Shown piece after piece: positions 7,896 through 16,900 of a stretch of 64,000 nt of DNA. Location of the stretch: the NCBI RefSeq assembly GCF_001277195.1, contig NZ_CP012268.1, positions 1,736,001-1,800,000 on the forward strand. Direction: 5' to 3'. The position numbers were made by a program, and so were the translations under genes. Source of the DNA: Cronobacter muytjensii ATCC 51329 (GTDB lineage: Bacteria > Pseudomonadota > Gammaproteobacteria > Enterobacterales > Enterobacteriaceae). How positions within the stretch are numbered: position 1 is the first letter of the stretch; each line of letters starts with the position of its first letter. The notes under the pieces were generated by a model. The model ran no database searches. It was given only the letters and a program-made list of their open reading frames with translations, and was not told the origin of the DNA.

Positions 7896-9688
7896 CGCAG
7901 GGCGGCGCGCTGTTTCTCTAAGCGTCGGTAGAGGGTGCTGCGCGACACGCCAAGCTTGCGTGCCGCAAGGCTCATATTGCCATTAACGCTTTGCAGCACA
8001 GCGTCAACATCCGGCGCGGCATGGTCAGAAAGCCGCGCCGGCTCTTCGTTTATCAACTGGCGATACGGAAGCGGCAGGTCGCTTAACGTGACAACGTCAC
8101 CTTCATCCGCGAGCGCCAGCAATACTTTCAGCAGGCTCGCCAGCTGTCGCACGTTGCCCGGCCAGGGCAGGCGGGCGATATGGGCTATCAGATCTGCGGA
8201 GAGCGTGACGCCGCGCCGCGCGCCGCCAAGCTCCTGCCACAGCCGCTGGACGAACCGCGGCAGCGCGGGCCATTCGCGCAGCGGCGGAATGCGCAGCCGG
8301 TATTCTTCAATACGGTAAAAGAGATCTTCGCGAAACGCGCCGCGCGCCACCATCTCATCAAGCGGGCGGTGCGTGGCGCAGATAAGCGTAAAGGCCACCG
8401 GCACGGCGCGCGTGCCACCCAGCGGCACCACCGTTTTTTCCTGTAATACCCGCAGCAGACGGGTCTGCATCGTCAGCGGCATATCGCCAATTTCATCGAG
8501 AAACAGCACGCCGCCGTCGGCCTCGCGGATTTTACCGATATATCCCCGGCTGCTGGCGCCGGTAAACGCGCCGGGCTGGTAGCCGAACAGCTCTGATTCA
8601 ATAAGCTGCTCCGGCAGCGCGGCGCAGTTGATGGCGACAAACGGGCCGTCACGCCACTGGCTCTGCTGGTGCAGGCGGCGGCTCAGGTGCTCTTTGCCGC
8701 AGCCGGTTTCGCCGGTAATGCACAAGGCGATACCCGCGTTCAGCAGGCGCAGCGCTTTGCCGGTCTCCACGCCGCTCTCTTCCTCCGGGGCTGTAACGGG
8801 CCGGGCGGCCCAGACGCGGCGCGCCGGAAGCTGGCTGCGGGCGTGATAACGCCGCTGATTAACGGCGGTGAGCGCCGCGCCGTCGTCCGCAGGCAGCGCC
8901 TGCGGGAACAGCGCGTCGAGCGACAGCGTGCCGATATGCGCGGTTGAGAGATTAAATTCGTCCATCGCCAGCTTATTGGCGGCCACCAGACAGTTATCGC
9001 GAAAGGCCAGCAGCAGCTCCTGGGCCGAACCGAGGGCGGCGGGGTCCGCATGCAGGCGCAGCAGCCATTGGCGGGCATCAAGCTGGGCGATAACCCAGTC
9101 ATGTTCAAGCTGACGCACCACCTGGCGCATCAGTCTGCCCGCTTCCGGCACCGGTTGCTGCGCGGGCGTGGAAAGATCCAGCACGCCTGCAATATGTCCG
9201 TCCGGGCGGAACACCGGCACGCCGTAGCAGTAAAGCCCGGCGTTCTGGTTGAGGAAATGCTGACTGCCGTGGACTTCGCAGGGCGCGTGGAGCGCCAGCG
9301 CCGTGCCGATGGCGTTGGTGCCGCGCGCGTGTTCGCCCCACAGGTTGCCGGGAGCGAGCGCCACGCGCTGCGCCTTATGCAGAAACTGGTTATTGCCAAA
9401 GGTCTCCAGCACCAGGCCGGTATCGTCGGAGGCCACCACTACCGAGGGCAGGCGGTTCAGGCTCTCACCGAGCCGTTGCATCAGCGGGCGCGCCAGCGTG
9501 TTCAGCCAACCATGTTGCGAACGGGCTTCCTCCAGCAGCGCGCGGCTGACAAAAGAAGTCGCATCGTCGCTGCGGCTCAGGCCATAGCGCTGGCTGCGCT
9601 GCCAGGAGTCGTTCAGCGGACACGGAAAAGACAGCTCGTCGCAGTACGGCGTTAAGCCTGCGGAGGTTAACGAGGCGCTGTGCGGCAT
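7892..9688 (-). CDS. AcoR-type sigma-54-dependent activator
   Basis: The ATG at 9688 has GGAGA seven bases upstream and gives 598 residues; an in-frame ATG at 9718 lacks a site. Order of parts: a GAF-like sensory domain (about 60-200), an AAA+ domain with Walker A GETGCGKE (about 326), the sigma-54-contacting GAFTGA loop (about 373) and Walker B LFLDEIGD (about 395), and a Fis-type helix-turn-helix at the C-terminus. This is the architecture of AcoR, which activates acetoin or alcohol catabolism genes. It is divergent from the dehydrogenase pair and very likely controls it. Confidence 0.9.
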   Translation of the reverse strand: MPHSASLTSAGLTPYCDELSFPCPLNDSWQRSQRYGLSRSDDATSFVSRALLEEARSQHGWLNTLARPLMQRLGESLNRLPSVVVASDDTGLVLETFGNNQFLHKAQRVALAPGNLWGEHARGTNAIGTALALHAPCEVHGSQHFLNQNAGLYCYGVPVFRPDGHIAGVLDLSTPAQQPVPEAGRLMRQVVRQLEHDWVIAQLDARQWLLRLHADPAALGSAQELLLAFRDNCLVAANKLAMDEFNLSTAHIGTLSLDALFPQALPADDGAALTAVNQRRYHARSQLPARRVWAARPVTAPEEESGVETGKALRLLNAGIALCITGETGCGKEHLSRRLHQQSQWRDGPFVAINCAALPEQLIESELFGYQPGAFTGASSRGYIGKIREADGGVLFLDEIGDMPLTMQTRLLRVLQEKTVVPLGGTRAVPVAFTLICATHRPLDEMVARGAFREDLFYRIEEYRLRIPPLREWPALPRFVQRLWQELGGARRGVTLSADLIAHIARLPWPGNVRQLASLLKVLLALADEGDVVTLSDLPLPYRQLINEEPARLSDHAAPDVDAVLQSVNGNMSLAARKLGVSRSTLYRRLEKQRAALR

Positions 9689-9739
9689 GGCATTCTCCGG
9701 TAGGTGTATATGTTTCAAATATGTAGCAGTTTAGTGTCC

Positions 9740-9773
9740 CATGTGTTGCGACACATGACACAGTTCCGCGACA
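9740..9773. promoter_or_regulatory. candidate upstream activating sites for the AcoR-like protein
   Basis: CATGTG-TTGCGA-CACATG (9740-9757) is a perfect dyad. The hexamer GCGACA in it (9748-9753) recurs at 9768-9773, exactly 20 bp later, two helical turns. The sites lie 110-140 bp before the sigma-54 promoter, the usual distance for enhancer sites of this family. Confidence 0.55.
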
Positions 9774-9879
9774 TTTTCCAGGCCATGCGCTGAAGTAAGG
9801 GAAAAAGGTTTACTGTTTTATTTCATTAACACGCTGTTTTAAAAGCATTTAAAAACGAGAGTAAGCGGCGCCGCCATTC

Positions 9880-9895
9880 TGGCATAAGAACTGCT
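9880..9895 (+). promoter_or_regulatory. sigma-54 promoter (-24/-12)
   Basis: TGGCATAAGAACTGCT matches the TGGCA-N7-TGC consensus, with exactly 10 bases between the invariant GG and GC. The predicted start is near 9906, about 50 bases before the aldehyde dehydrogenase ATG. Confidence 0.85.
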
Positions 9896-9958
9896 TATCT
9901 CTGCCTGCCGCACAGCAGACTGTGCTTAACCGATTGTCGCTACACTGAGGATCCTGCC

Positions 9959-11479
9959 ATGAAATATGCTCACCCCGGTCAGCCTGGTGCTCTCGTTAGC
10001 TTTAAACAGCGTTATGGAAATTACATTGGCGGTCAGTTTGTCGAGCCTGTCGAAGGACACTATTTCACCAATACGACGCCGGTGACGGGCGCGGTGGTGG
10101 CAGAGTTCCCGCGCTCAGGCGCTGCCGATATCGAACGCGCGCTGGACGCCGCCCACGCCGCCGCGCCCGCCTGGGGCAAAACCAGCGTGCAGGAGCGCTC
10201 AAACCTGCTGCTGGCGATTGCCGATCGCATGGCGGGCCATATCGAACAGCTGGCGCTTACCGAAAGCTGGGATAACGGTAAGCCGGTACGTGAAACGCTG
10301 AATGCCGATATCCCGCTGGCAGTGGATCATTTCCGCTACTTCGCCGGTTGTCTGCGCGCCCAGGAGGGCAGCGTCGCGGAAATCGACCAGTACACCGTGG
10401 CGTATCACATTTATGAGCCGCTCGGCGTGGTCGGCCAGATTATCCCGTGGAACTTCCCAATCCTGATGGCGGCGTGGAAACTCGCGCCAGCGCTTGCGGC
10501 GGGCAACTGCGTGGTGCTCAAACCCGCCGAGCAAACCCCGCTGGGAATTTCCGTGCTGATGGAGCTTATCGGCGACCTGCTGCCGCCGGGTGTGGTTAAC
10601 GTAGTGCACGGGTTCGGCCAGGAGGCGGGCGAAGCGCTGGCGCGTAGCAAACGCATTGAGAAAATCGCGTTTACCGGCTCCACACCTGTTGGACGACACA
10701 TTCTCTCGTGCGCGGCGGAAAATATTATCCCCAGTACCGTCGAGCTGGGCGGAAAGTCGCCTAATATTTACTTTGCCGACATCATGCAGGCAGAGCCTGA
10801 ATTTATTGAAAAAGCGGCCGAAGGGCTGATTCTGGGCTTCTTTAACCAGGGAGAAGTGTGCACCTGTCCTTCCCGCGCCCTGATTCAGGAATCGATTTAC
10901 GAACCCTTTATGGAGCGCGTGCTGGCGCGTATGGCCAACATTCGCAAAGGCGACCCCTATGACACTGAGACCATGATAGGCGCGCAGGCCTCTCAGGAGC
11001 AGTTCGACAAAATTCTCTCCTATATCGACATCGCGCGCGGTGAGGGCGGTCAGATCCTCGCGGGCGGCGCTCGCCTGAACCACGGCGCGGCGCTGGAGAA
11101 GGGCTTCTACATCGAGCCGACGCTGATTAAAGGCGAAAACGAGATGCGCTTCTTCCAGGAGGAGATCTTCGGGCCGGTTATCGGCATCACGACCTTTAAA
11201 GACGCGGAACAGGCGCTGAAGCTTGCGAACGCCACGGAGTTCGGCCTCGGCGCGGGCGTCTGGACGCGCGACACCAATCTGGCCTGGCGCATGGGCCGCG
11301 AAATCAAAGCGGGTCGCGTCTGGACCAATTGCTACCACCTTTACCCGGCCCATGCCGCCTTTGGGGGCTACAAAAATTCCGGTATCGGCCGCGAAACCCA
11401 TAAGAAAGCGCTGGAGCATTACCAGCAGGTGAAAAATCTGCTGGTCAGCTACGACATCCAGCCTCTGAACCTTTTCTGA
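9959..11479 (+). CDS. NAD(P)-dependent aldehyde dehydrogenase, AldB/AcoD type
   Basis: A 506-residue aldehyde dehydrogenase closest to E. coli AldB and to the acetaldehyde dehydrogenases of acetoin and ethanol clusters. Motifs: GQIIPWNFP near 159, FTGSTPVG near 241, ELGGKSPN near 263 with the general-base Glu, and the catalytic cysteine in NQGEVCTCPSR near 302. The C-terminus keeps AAFGGYKNSGIGRETH. It should oxidise acetaldehyde-like aldehydes to acids in the cytoplasm. GAGGAT lies upstream. It is the first gene of a sigma-54-controlled unit with the next alcohol dehydrogenase. Confidence 0.93.
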   Translation: MKYAHPGQPGALVSFKQRYGNYIGGQFVEPVEGHYFTNTTPVTGAVVAEFPRSGAADIERALDAAHAAAPAWGKTSVQERSNLLLAIADRMAGHIEQLALTESWDNGKPVRETLNADIPLAVDHFRYFAGCLRAQEGSVAEIDQYTVAYHIYEPLGVVGQIIPWNFPILMAAWKLAPALAAGNCVVLKPAEQTPLGISVLMELIGDLLPPGVVNVVHGFGQEAGEALARSKRIEKIAFTGSTPVGRHILSCAAENIIPSTVELGGKSPNIYFADIMQAEPEFIEKAAEGLILGFFNQGEVCTCPSRALIQESIYEPFMERVLARMANIRKGDPYDTETMIGAQASQEQFDKILSYIDIARGEGGQILAGGARLNHGAALEKGFYIEPTLIKGENEMRFFQEEIFGPVIGITTFKDAEQALKLANATEFGLGAGVWTRDTNLAWRMGREIKAGRVWTNCYHLYPAHAAFGGYKNSGIGRETHKKALEHYQQVKNLLVSYDIQPLNLF

Positions 11480-11511
11480 TCCATCTGAACTATCCGTTAA
11501 CGAGGTGACCG

Positions 11512-12543
11512 ATGAAAGTGATGAAAATGAAAGCGGCGGTGGTCAAGGCCTTCGGGCAACCGCTGGAGATCCAGGAAGTTCTGGTGCCGGAAGTGACGCC
11601 GGGCAAGGTGCTGGTGAAAATCGCCGCCACCGGCGTTTGCCATACCGATCTCCACGCCGCCGAGGGCGACTGGCCGGTGAAGCCAAACCCGCCGTTTATT
11701 CCGGGGCATGAAGGCGTGGGTCATGTGGTGGCGGTCGGCCAGGGCGTGACGCACATTAAAGAGGGCGATCGCGTGGGCGTGCCGTGGCTATATTCGGCGT
11801 GCGGCCACTGTGAACACTGCCTCGGGGGGTGGGAAACACTGTGCCACGGCCAGCAAAACTCCGGCTATTCAGTGAACGGCAGCTTCGCCGAGTATTGTCT
11901 TGCGGACGCCAACTACGTGGGCATTCTGCCGGATAACGTCGATTTCACCAGCATCGCGCCTATCCTCTGCGCAGGCGTCACGGTTTATAAAGGGCTGAAG
12001 ATGACTGACACCAAACCGGGCGACTGGGTGGTGATTTCCGGCATCGGCGGATTAGGGCACCTGGCGATTCAGTACGCCAATGCGATGGGCCTGAACGTGG
12101 CGGCGGTGGATATCGACAACGATAAGCTGGCGTTTGCTCAACGTCTCGGCGCGCAGGTCGTCGCGAACGCGCTGGAGGTCGATCCGGGGCGTCATTTTCA
12201 TGACACCTTCGGGGGCGCCCACGGCGTGCTGGTGACGGCGGTATCGCCTAAAGCGTTCGCGCAGGCCACCACGATGATGCGCCGTGGCGGAACCATGGTG
12301 CTAAACGGCCTGCCGCCGGGCAAATTCGATCTCTCTATCTTCGATATGGTGCTGGACGGCACGACGGTGCGCGGGTCGATAGTCGGTACGCGTAAAGATT
12401 TGCAGGAGGCGCTGGACTTCGCCGGGCATAACAAAGTGGCAGCGGAGATTGCGGTGGAGCCGCTGGAGAATATCAACGATATTTTCGACCGTATGCGCAA
12501 CGGTAAAATCACCGGCCGTATTGTGGTGGATATGTCGCTGTAA
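11512..12543 (+). CDS. zinc-dependent alcohol dehydrogenase, AdhP type
   Basis: A 343-residue medium-chain dehydrogenase. Catalytic zinc motif GVCHTDLH is near 42 and GHEGVGHV near 66; the structural-zinc cysteines are in CGHCEHC..C around 97-111; the NAD-binding GIGGLGHLAIQYA is near 178. It resembles E. coli AdhP (336 residues), which interconverts ethanol and acetaldehyde. A GAGGTGA site precedes the ATG, 32 bases after the aldehyde dehydrogenase. Together the two enzymes would take a primary alcohol to its acid. The exact substrate is not determined by sequence. Confidence 0.93.
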   Translation: MKVMKMKAAVVKAFGQPLEIQEVLVPEVTPGKVLVKIAATGVCHTDLHAAEGDWPVKPNPPFIPGHEGVGHVVAVGQGVTHIKEGDRVGVPWLYSACGHCEHCLGGWETLCHGQQNSGYSVNGSFAEYCLADANYVGILPDNVDFTSIAPILCAGVTVYKGLKMTDTKPGDWVVISGIGGLGHLAIQYANAMGLNVAAVDIDNDKLAFAQRLGAQVVANALEVDPGRHFHDTFGGAHGVLVTAVSPKAFAQATTMMRRGGTMVLNGLPPGKFDLSIFDMVLDGTTVRGSIVGTRKDLQEALDFAGHNKVAAEIAVEPLENINDIFDRMRNGKITGRIVVDMSL

Positions 12544-12550
12544 ACGCTTA

Positions 12551-12572
12551 AGCGCCGCAGGGAGGCGGCGCT
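12551..12572 (+). terminator. hairpin after the alcohol dehydrogenase gene
   Basis: AGCGCCGC-AGGGAG-GCGGCGCT is a perfect 8-bp stem eight bases after the stop. No U tract follows, so it is a weak terminator or an mRNA 3' stabiliser. It could also end leftward transcripts of the small gene at 12584. Confidence 0.45.
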
Positions 12573-12583
12573 GGCGTGCGCGG

Positions 12584-12661
12584 TTAACGCTTACGCTTTT
12601 TCATCGCCATAACGATAAAAATTACAATCAGCGCGCCAATAATCATTCCTAATGTATGCAT
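12584..12661 (-). CDS. single-helix small membrane protein, 25 aa
   Basis: The frame from the ATG (12659-12661) to TAA (12584-12586) encodes 25 residues: a hydrophobic helix (MIIGALIVIFIVMAM) ending in a KKRKR tail. That gives a positive-inside single-span inner-membrane peptide. A GAGAG site lies seven bases upstream on the minus strand. This is the look of the many short enterobacterial membrane proteins with regulatory roles. No named member is recognised. The rest of 12544-12885 holds only the hairpin at 12551 and an AT-rich promoter-like stretch. Confidence 0.5.
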   Translation of the reverse strand: MHTLGMIIGALIVIFIVMAMKKRKR

Positions 12662-12885
12662 TTTTTTCTCTCACTTCGCAATAACGCCCGTTCAGGCAAG
12701 CGGCGCAGTATAGTCAATAACGCATTCAGATTATACCTGGCGTCTGCCCTTAATTATGGGGGTTGTCAGCCGTTATTTATGCTTATTTTGTCAATAGTGA
12801 CGCAGCGTTATTAAACCCGCGTGGTCAGGTTGCCACTAAAAATATTTCGCTTTATGGTTGGCTTTTTCTGACAAAAGGAAAGGTC

Positions 12886-13929
12886 ATGTTCGGCTTATTG
12901 CACAAACTGTCACGTCAGCTTCCCGCGCTTATTCTTTTCTGGTGCATTAACTGGATCATTACGCTCATTCTGCTCGCCAGCGCCAATAAAACCCATCATC
13001 CGTCCCTCGTCGGCGCGGCGCTGTGGTTCAATATGCTGTGGATCTGCGCGTATATCGTTGAATTCCAGGGGCACGCGGCGTTCCATGCTCAGGAGCGCGA
13101 ACGCCTGAAGCGTTTTCTGCCGCGCCAGCAATACAGCCGCGTAAAAGCGCTGGTGTCGATGGCAAGAGCCACAATGTTATTACTCTCAGCAAGCTTTTTG
13201 CTGGCGGTCGCGCATGCCAACTCCACGATAGTCTGGTTGCTGGTCGCGGCCTGTTGCGGATTTGGTGCCATCTGTCTCGTGCGTTTTTATCTGCTTTGTT
13301 CGTCGGTATTAAGCCCGCAGGCCGCGTCCCTGTTCGGTAAAACCTGGCCGCTGGTGCTCGCTCTGGTGCTCTTTTTGGGGAAAATGCTTGCCAGCACCAT
13401 TTTACTTGAGTCCTGGGATATTTCCGCTGCGCAAATGCCTTATACCACATGGTGCCTGACACTTTTCATGGCCGCGTTTATTGCCTTTAACGTCGCTTAT
13501 ATTTTGATTATGCTCGTTTCCGCGCTGATGGAAGCGAGCGTGCGGCGACGTAAAAAACGCGTCTCGCTTACCATGGGTAGCCAGATATTACTGGTGGCGG
13601 CGTTTGCTGGCATTATGCCCGGTTTAATCATGGCGAATACCCGCACCATTGGTGGCGCGTTATTAAACAATTTTTATCAGTTCGATACCCGCACCACCTT
13701 CCGCTGCGGCGATCGTTACCAGACGATTTATGATCTCGGCGAAAAAACGCGTTATTTAGCGGTGGGGGAAAATCAGTATCGTGGGTTTTTTCTGAAGAAC
13801 GGAGATTTAAATGGCGTGGCGGTAAAATGCACCACCGGCGATAAATTTACCTGGTACCCGGTATTAAGCCGCGAGGAGCTGGGTGCAAACGCCCCTGCCA
13901 GAAACAGGGGCGATAAAGATAAGCGTTAA
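12886..13929 (+). CDS. polytopic membrane protein of unknown function, 347 aa
   Basis: The ATG at 12886 follows AAAAGGAAAGG and gives 347 residues. About seven hydrophobic helices fill residues 10-255, with a strongly basic loop RRRKKR near 222. The last 95 residues are soluble and contain two cysteines (FRCGDRYQTIY; VKCTTGDKFTWYP). An upstream in-frame start at 12763 lacks a ribosome site. No family is recognised. The soluble tail could face the periplasm with a disulfide, which is inference. A hairpin near the end of the gene may terminate the facing ydbK transcript. Confidence 0.75.
   Translation: MFGLLHKLSRQLPALILFWCINWIITLILLASANKTHHPSLVGAALWFNMLWICAYIVEFQGHAAFHAQERERLKRFLPRQQYSRVKALVSMARATMLLLSASFLLAVAHANSTIVWLLVAACCGFGAICLVRFYLLCSSVLSPQAASLFGKTWPLVLALVLFLGKMLASTILLESWDISAAQMPYTTWCLTLFMAAFIAFNVAYILIMLVSALMEASVRRRKKRVSLTMGSQILLVAAFAGIMPGLIMANTRTIGGALLNNFYQFDTRTTFRCGDRYQTIYDLGEKTRYLAVGENQYRGFFLKNGDLNGVAVKCTTGDKFTWYPVLSREELGANAPARNRGDKDKR
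13889..13914 (-). terminator. possible ydbK terminator inside the facing gene
   Basis: CGCCCCTG and CAGGGGCG pair around a 7-base loop; on the minus strand they are followed only by TTTG. The hairpin lies about 30 bases past the ydbK stop, inside the last codons of the facing membrane-protein gene. Confidence 0.35.
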
Positions 13930-13942
13930 ACTACTCGTTCAG

Positions 13943-16900
13943 TTACTCCGCTTTGCCCGCGAGCTGCGCCAGGAAGTCGTAGCGTTTTTGCAAATCGGCG
14001 GCGGCGTCCTTCCAGAGCTGTTCCGCGACCTCCGGCTGCTGGGCATTGAGACGGCGGAAACGTTGCTCGGCGAGCAGGGTTTCCGCCAGCGCGTCCGACG
14101 GCGGACGTGAGTCAAGCGCCAGCGGCAGCTTGCCTTCGTCGGCGCGGCGCGGGTCGAAGCGGTAGAGCGGCCAGAAGCCCGTCGCGGTGAGCTGGCGCAT
14201 CTGATCATGGCTCAGCGCCAGGTCGTAACCGTGCTCCTCGCAGGGGCTGTAGGCGATAATCAGCGACGGGCCGGGGTAGGCTTCCGCCTCCTGAATCGCT
14301 TTCACCGTCTGGTTGAGCTGCGCGCCGAGCGAAATCTGCGCCACATAGACATGCCCGTACATCATCATGCTCACGCCGAGATCTTTACGCGCCTTGCGCT
14401 TGCCGTGTTCGCCGAATTTCGTCACCGCGCCGAGTGGCGTGGCCTTCGACGCCTGGCCGCCGGTGTTGGAATAGCACTGCGTATCCAGCACCAGAATATT
14501 GACGTTTTCGGTCAGGCTCAGCACATGGTCGAGGCCGCCGAAGCCGATGTCATACGCCCAGCCGTCGCCGCCAATCAGCCAGATGGATTTCTCCACCAGC
14601 GCGTCGGCGTCGGTGAGCAGCTCCTGCGCGCCTTCCACACCCTGTAACTGCTGGCGCAACTGCGCCACCTGCTCGCGGCGCACCTCAGGCGTGGCGTCGC
14701 TTTGCAGCGCCGCGTACAGCGCAGGCGTTAGCTTATCGGCGAACTGCGCCAGCAGACGCTGCACGCGCGCTTTGTGCTGGTCGACCGTTAAGCGGAAACC
14801 GAGGCCGAACTCCGCGTTATCCTCAAACAGCGAGTTGGCCCACGCCGGGCCGCGACCGTTCGCGTCGGTAGTGTAAGGCGTTGAGGGCAGGTTACCGCCG
14901 TAAATCGACGAGCAACCGGTGGCGTTGGCGATAAGCAGCCGGTCGCCGTAGAGCTGAGTCAGCAGCTTGATATACGGCGTTTCGCCGCAGCCGGAGCAGG
15001 CGCCGGAGTACTCAAACAGCGGCGTGATGAGCTGTGAGGTGCGGATGTCGATACGTTCAAGTTTGTTGCGATCTATCTCCGGCAGCCCCAGGAAGAAGTC
15101 GTAATGGCGTTTTTCTTCCTCCACATGCTCCAGGCGCGACATCATATTGATGGCCTTGATCTCCGGGTTCTGCCGGTCTTTCGCCGGGCAGACTTCGACG
15201 CACAAATTACAGCCGGTGCAGTCTTCCGGCGCCACCTGGAGCACATATTTCTGGCCGCGCATATCGCGCGATTTTACATCCAGCGAGGCCAGCGACGCGG
15301 GCGCGTCGGTGAGGGCTTCAGGTGCCACCACTTTGGCGCGGATCGCCGAGTGCGGGCAGGCGGCGACACAGTGGTTGCACTGGGTACACAGCTCCTCCTT
15401 CCAGATGGGGATCGCTTCCGCGATATTGCGTTTCTCCCATTGCGTGGTGCCGAGCGGCCAGGTGCCGTCCGGCGGCAGCGCGGAAACCGGCAGCGCGTCG
15501 CCGAGCCCCGCGAGCATCGCGGCGGTGACGGTTTTAACAAAATCAGGCGCGGCGTCGGAGACCACCGGCGGGCGCAGATGGCTTCGCGCGTCGACCGGCT
15601 GGCGCGCGACGCTGAAAATGGACTCGCGGGCCATCGCCAGCGCCTGCCAGTTACGCGCCACCAGCTCCTGGCCTTTGCTGCTGTAGCTTTTGGCGATAGC
15701 GCCCTGCAACGCCTCAAGCGCGCTGTCGCCCGGCAGGATCTGCGTCAGATGGAAAAACGCCATCTGCATGACGGTGTTGATCCGCGCGCCGAGCTGGCAT
15801 TCGCGGGCGATTTTGGCCGCATTCACCACATACACCCGCGCTTCTTTGTTATTGAGCTCCGCCTGGACCTCCTGCGGCAGCCGGTGCCAGACCTCTTCGG
15901 GCGGGTAAGGGGTGTTAATCAGGAAAATACCGCCGGGCTTGAGGCGCTCGGCCATCGGGTATTTATCGATAAACTGCAACTGATGGCAGCCGACGAAATC
16001 CGCCTGGCTTACCAGATACGCGGAATTGACAGGCCGCTCGCTGACGCGCAGGTGAGAAACGGTCAGCCCGCCCGCCTTTTTGGAGTCGTAAACGAAATAG
16101 CCCTGCGCGTACCACGGCGTGGTGTTGCCGATAATTTTGATGTTGTTTTTGGTGGCCGAGACGCTGCCGTCGCTGCCAAGCCCGTAGAATAGCGCTTCGA
16201 GCCGGGCGTGAGAGGGCAGCGTATTTTCCGGCAGGGGCAGCGACAGATGCGTCACGTCGTCATAGATACCGACGGTAAAGCGCGGCTTCGGTTGCGCGGC
16301 GCTGAGTTCGTTAAACACTGCCAGCACGCAGTCAGGGCCGAACTCTTTCGATGAAAGCCCGTAGCGACCGCCGATAACGCGCGGCAGACGGTCACGCTCG
16401 CCGCGGTTAAAGGCTTCAGCAAGCGCGGTCATGACATCCAGATAGAGCGGCTCGGCGAGCGCCCCCGGCTCTTTGGTGCGGTCGAGCACCGCGATGCGCT
16501 GCGCGCTTTGCGGCAGCGCCGCCAGCAGGTGACGCGCGCTGAACGGGCGGAACAGGCGCACTTTCAGTACGCCCACTTTCTCACCGCGCGTCAGCAGCTC
16601 ATCCACCACCTCTTCGCAGGTGCCGCTGGCGGAGCCCATCAGAATAATGACCCGTTCAGCCTGCGGGTGACCGTAATAGTCGAACGGCTTGTACTGGCGT
16701 CCTGTGGCGGCGGCGAAATCGTTCATCGCCTGTTCGACATGATCATAAACCGCGTTATACCAGGGATTGGTCGCCTCGCGGGACTGGAAATACGTGTCCG
16801 GGTTAGCGGAGGTGCCGCGTATCACCGGGTGCTCCGGGTTCAGCGCGCGGGCGCGGTGGGCGTCAATCTCCGCCTGCGGCAGCAGCGCGCGGATCGTCTC

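Noticed and set aside
10199..11419. Long minus-strand frame (406 codons) opposite the aldehyde dehydrogenase
   Set aside because: A typical GC-rich antisense shadow, with the real enzyme on the plus strand showing all catalytic motifs.
13930..13945. MicC small RNA next to ydbK
   Set aside because: In K-12 micC lies between ydbK and ompN. Here only 13 bases separate ydbK from the facing gene, and no MicC-like sequence is present.
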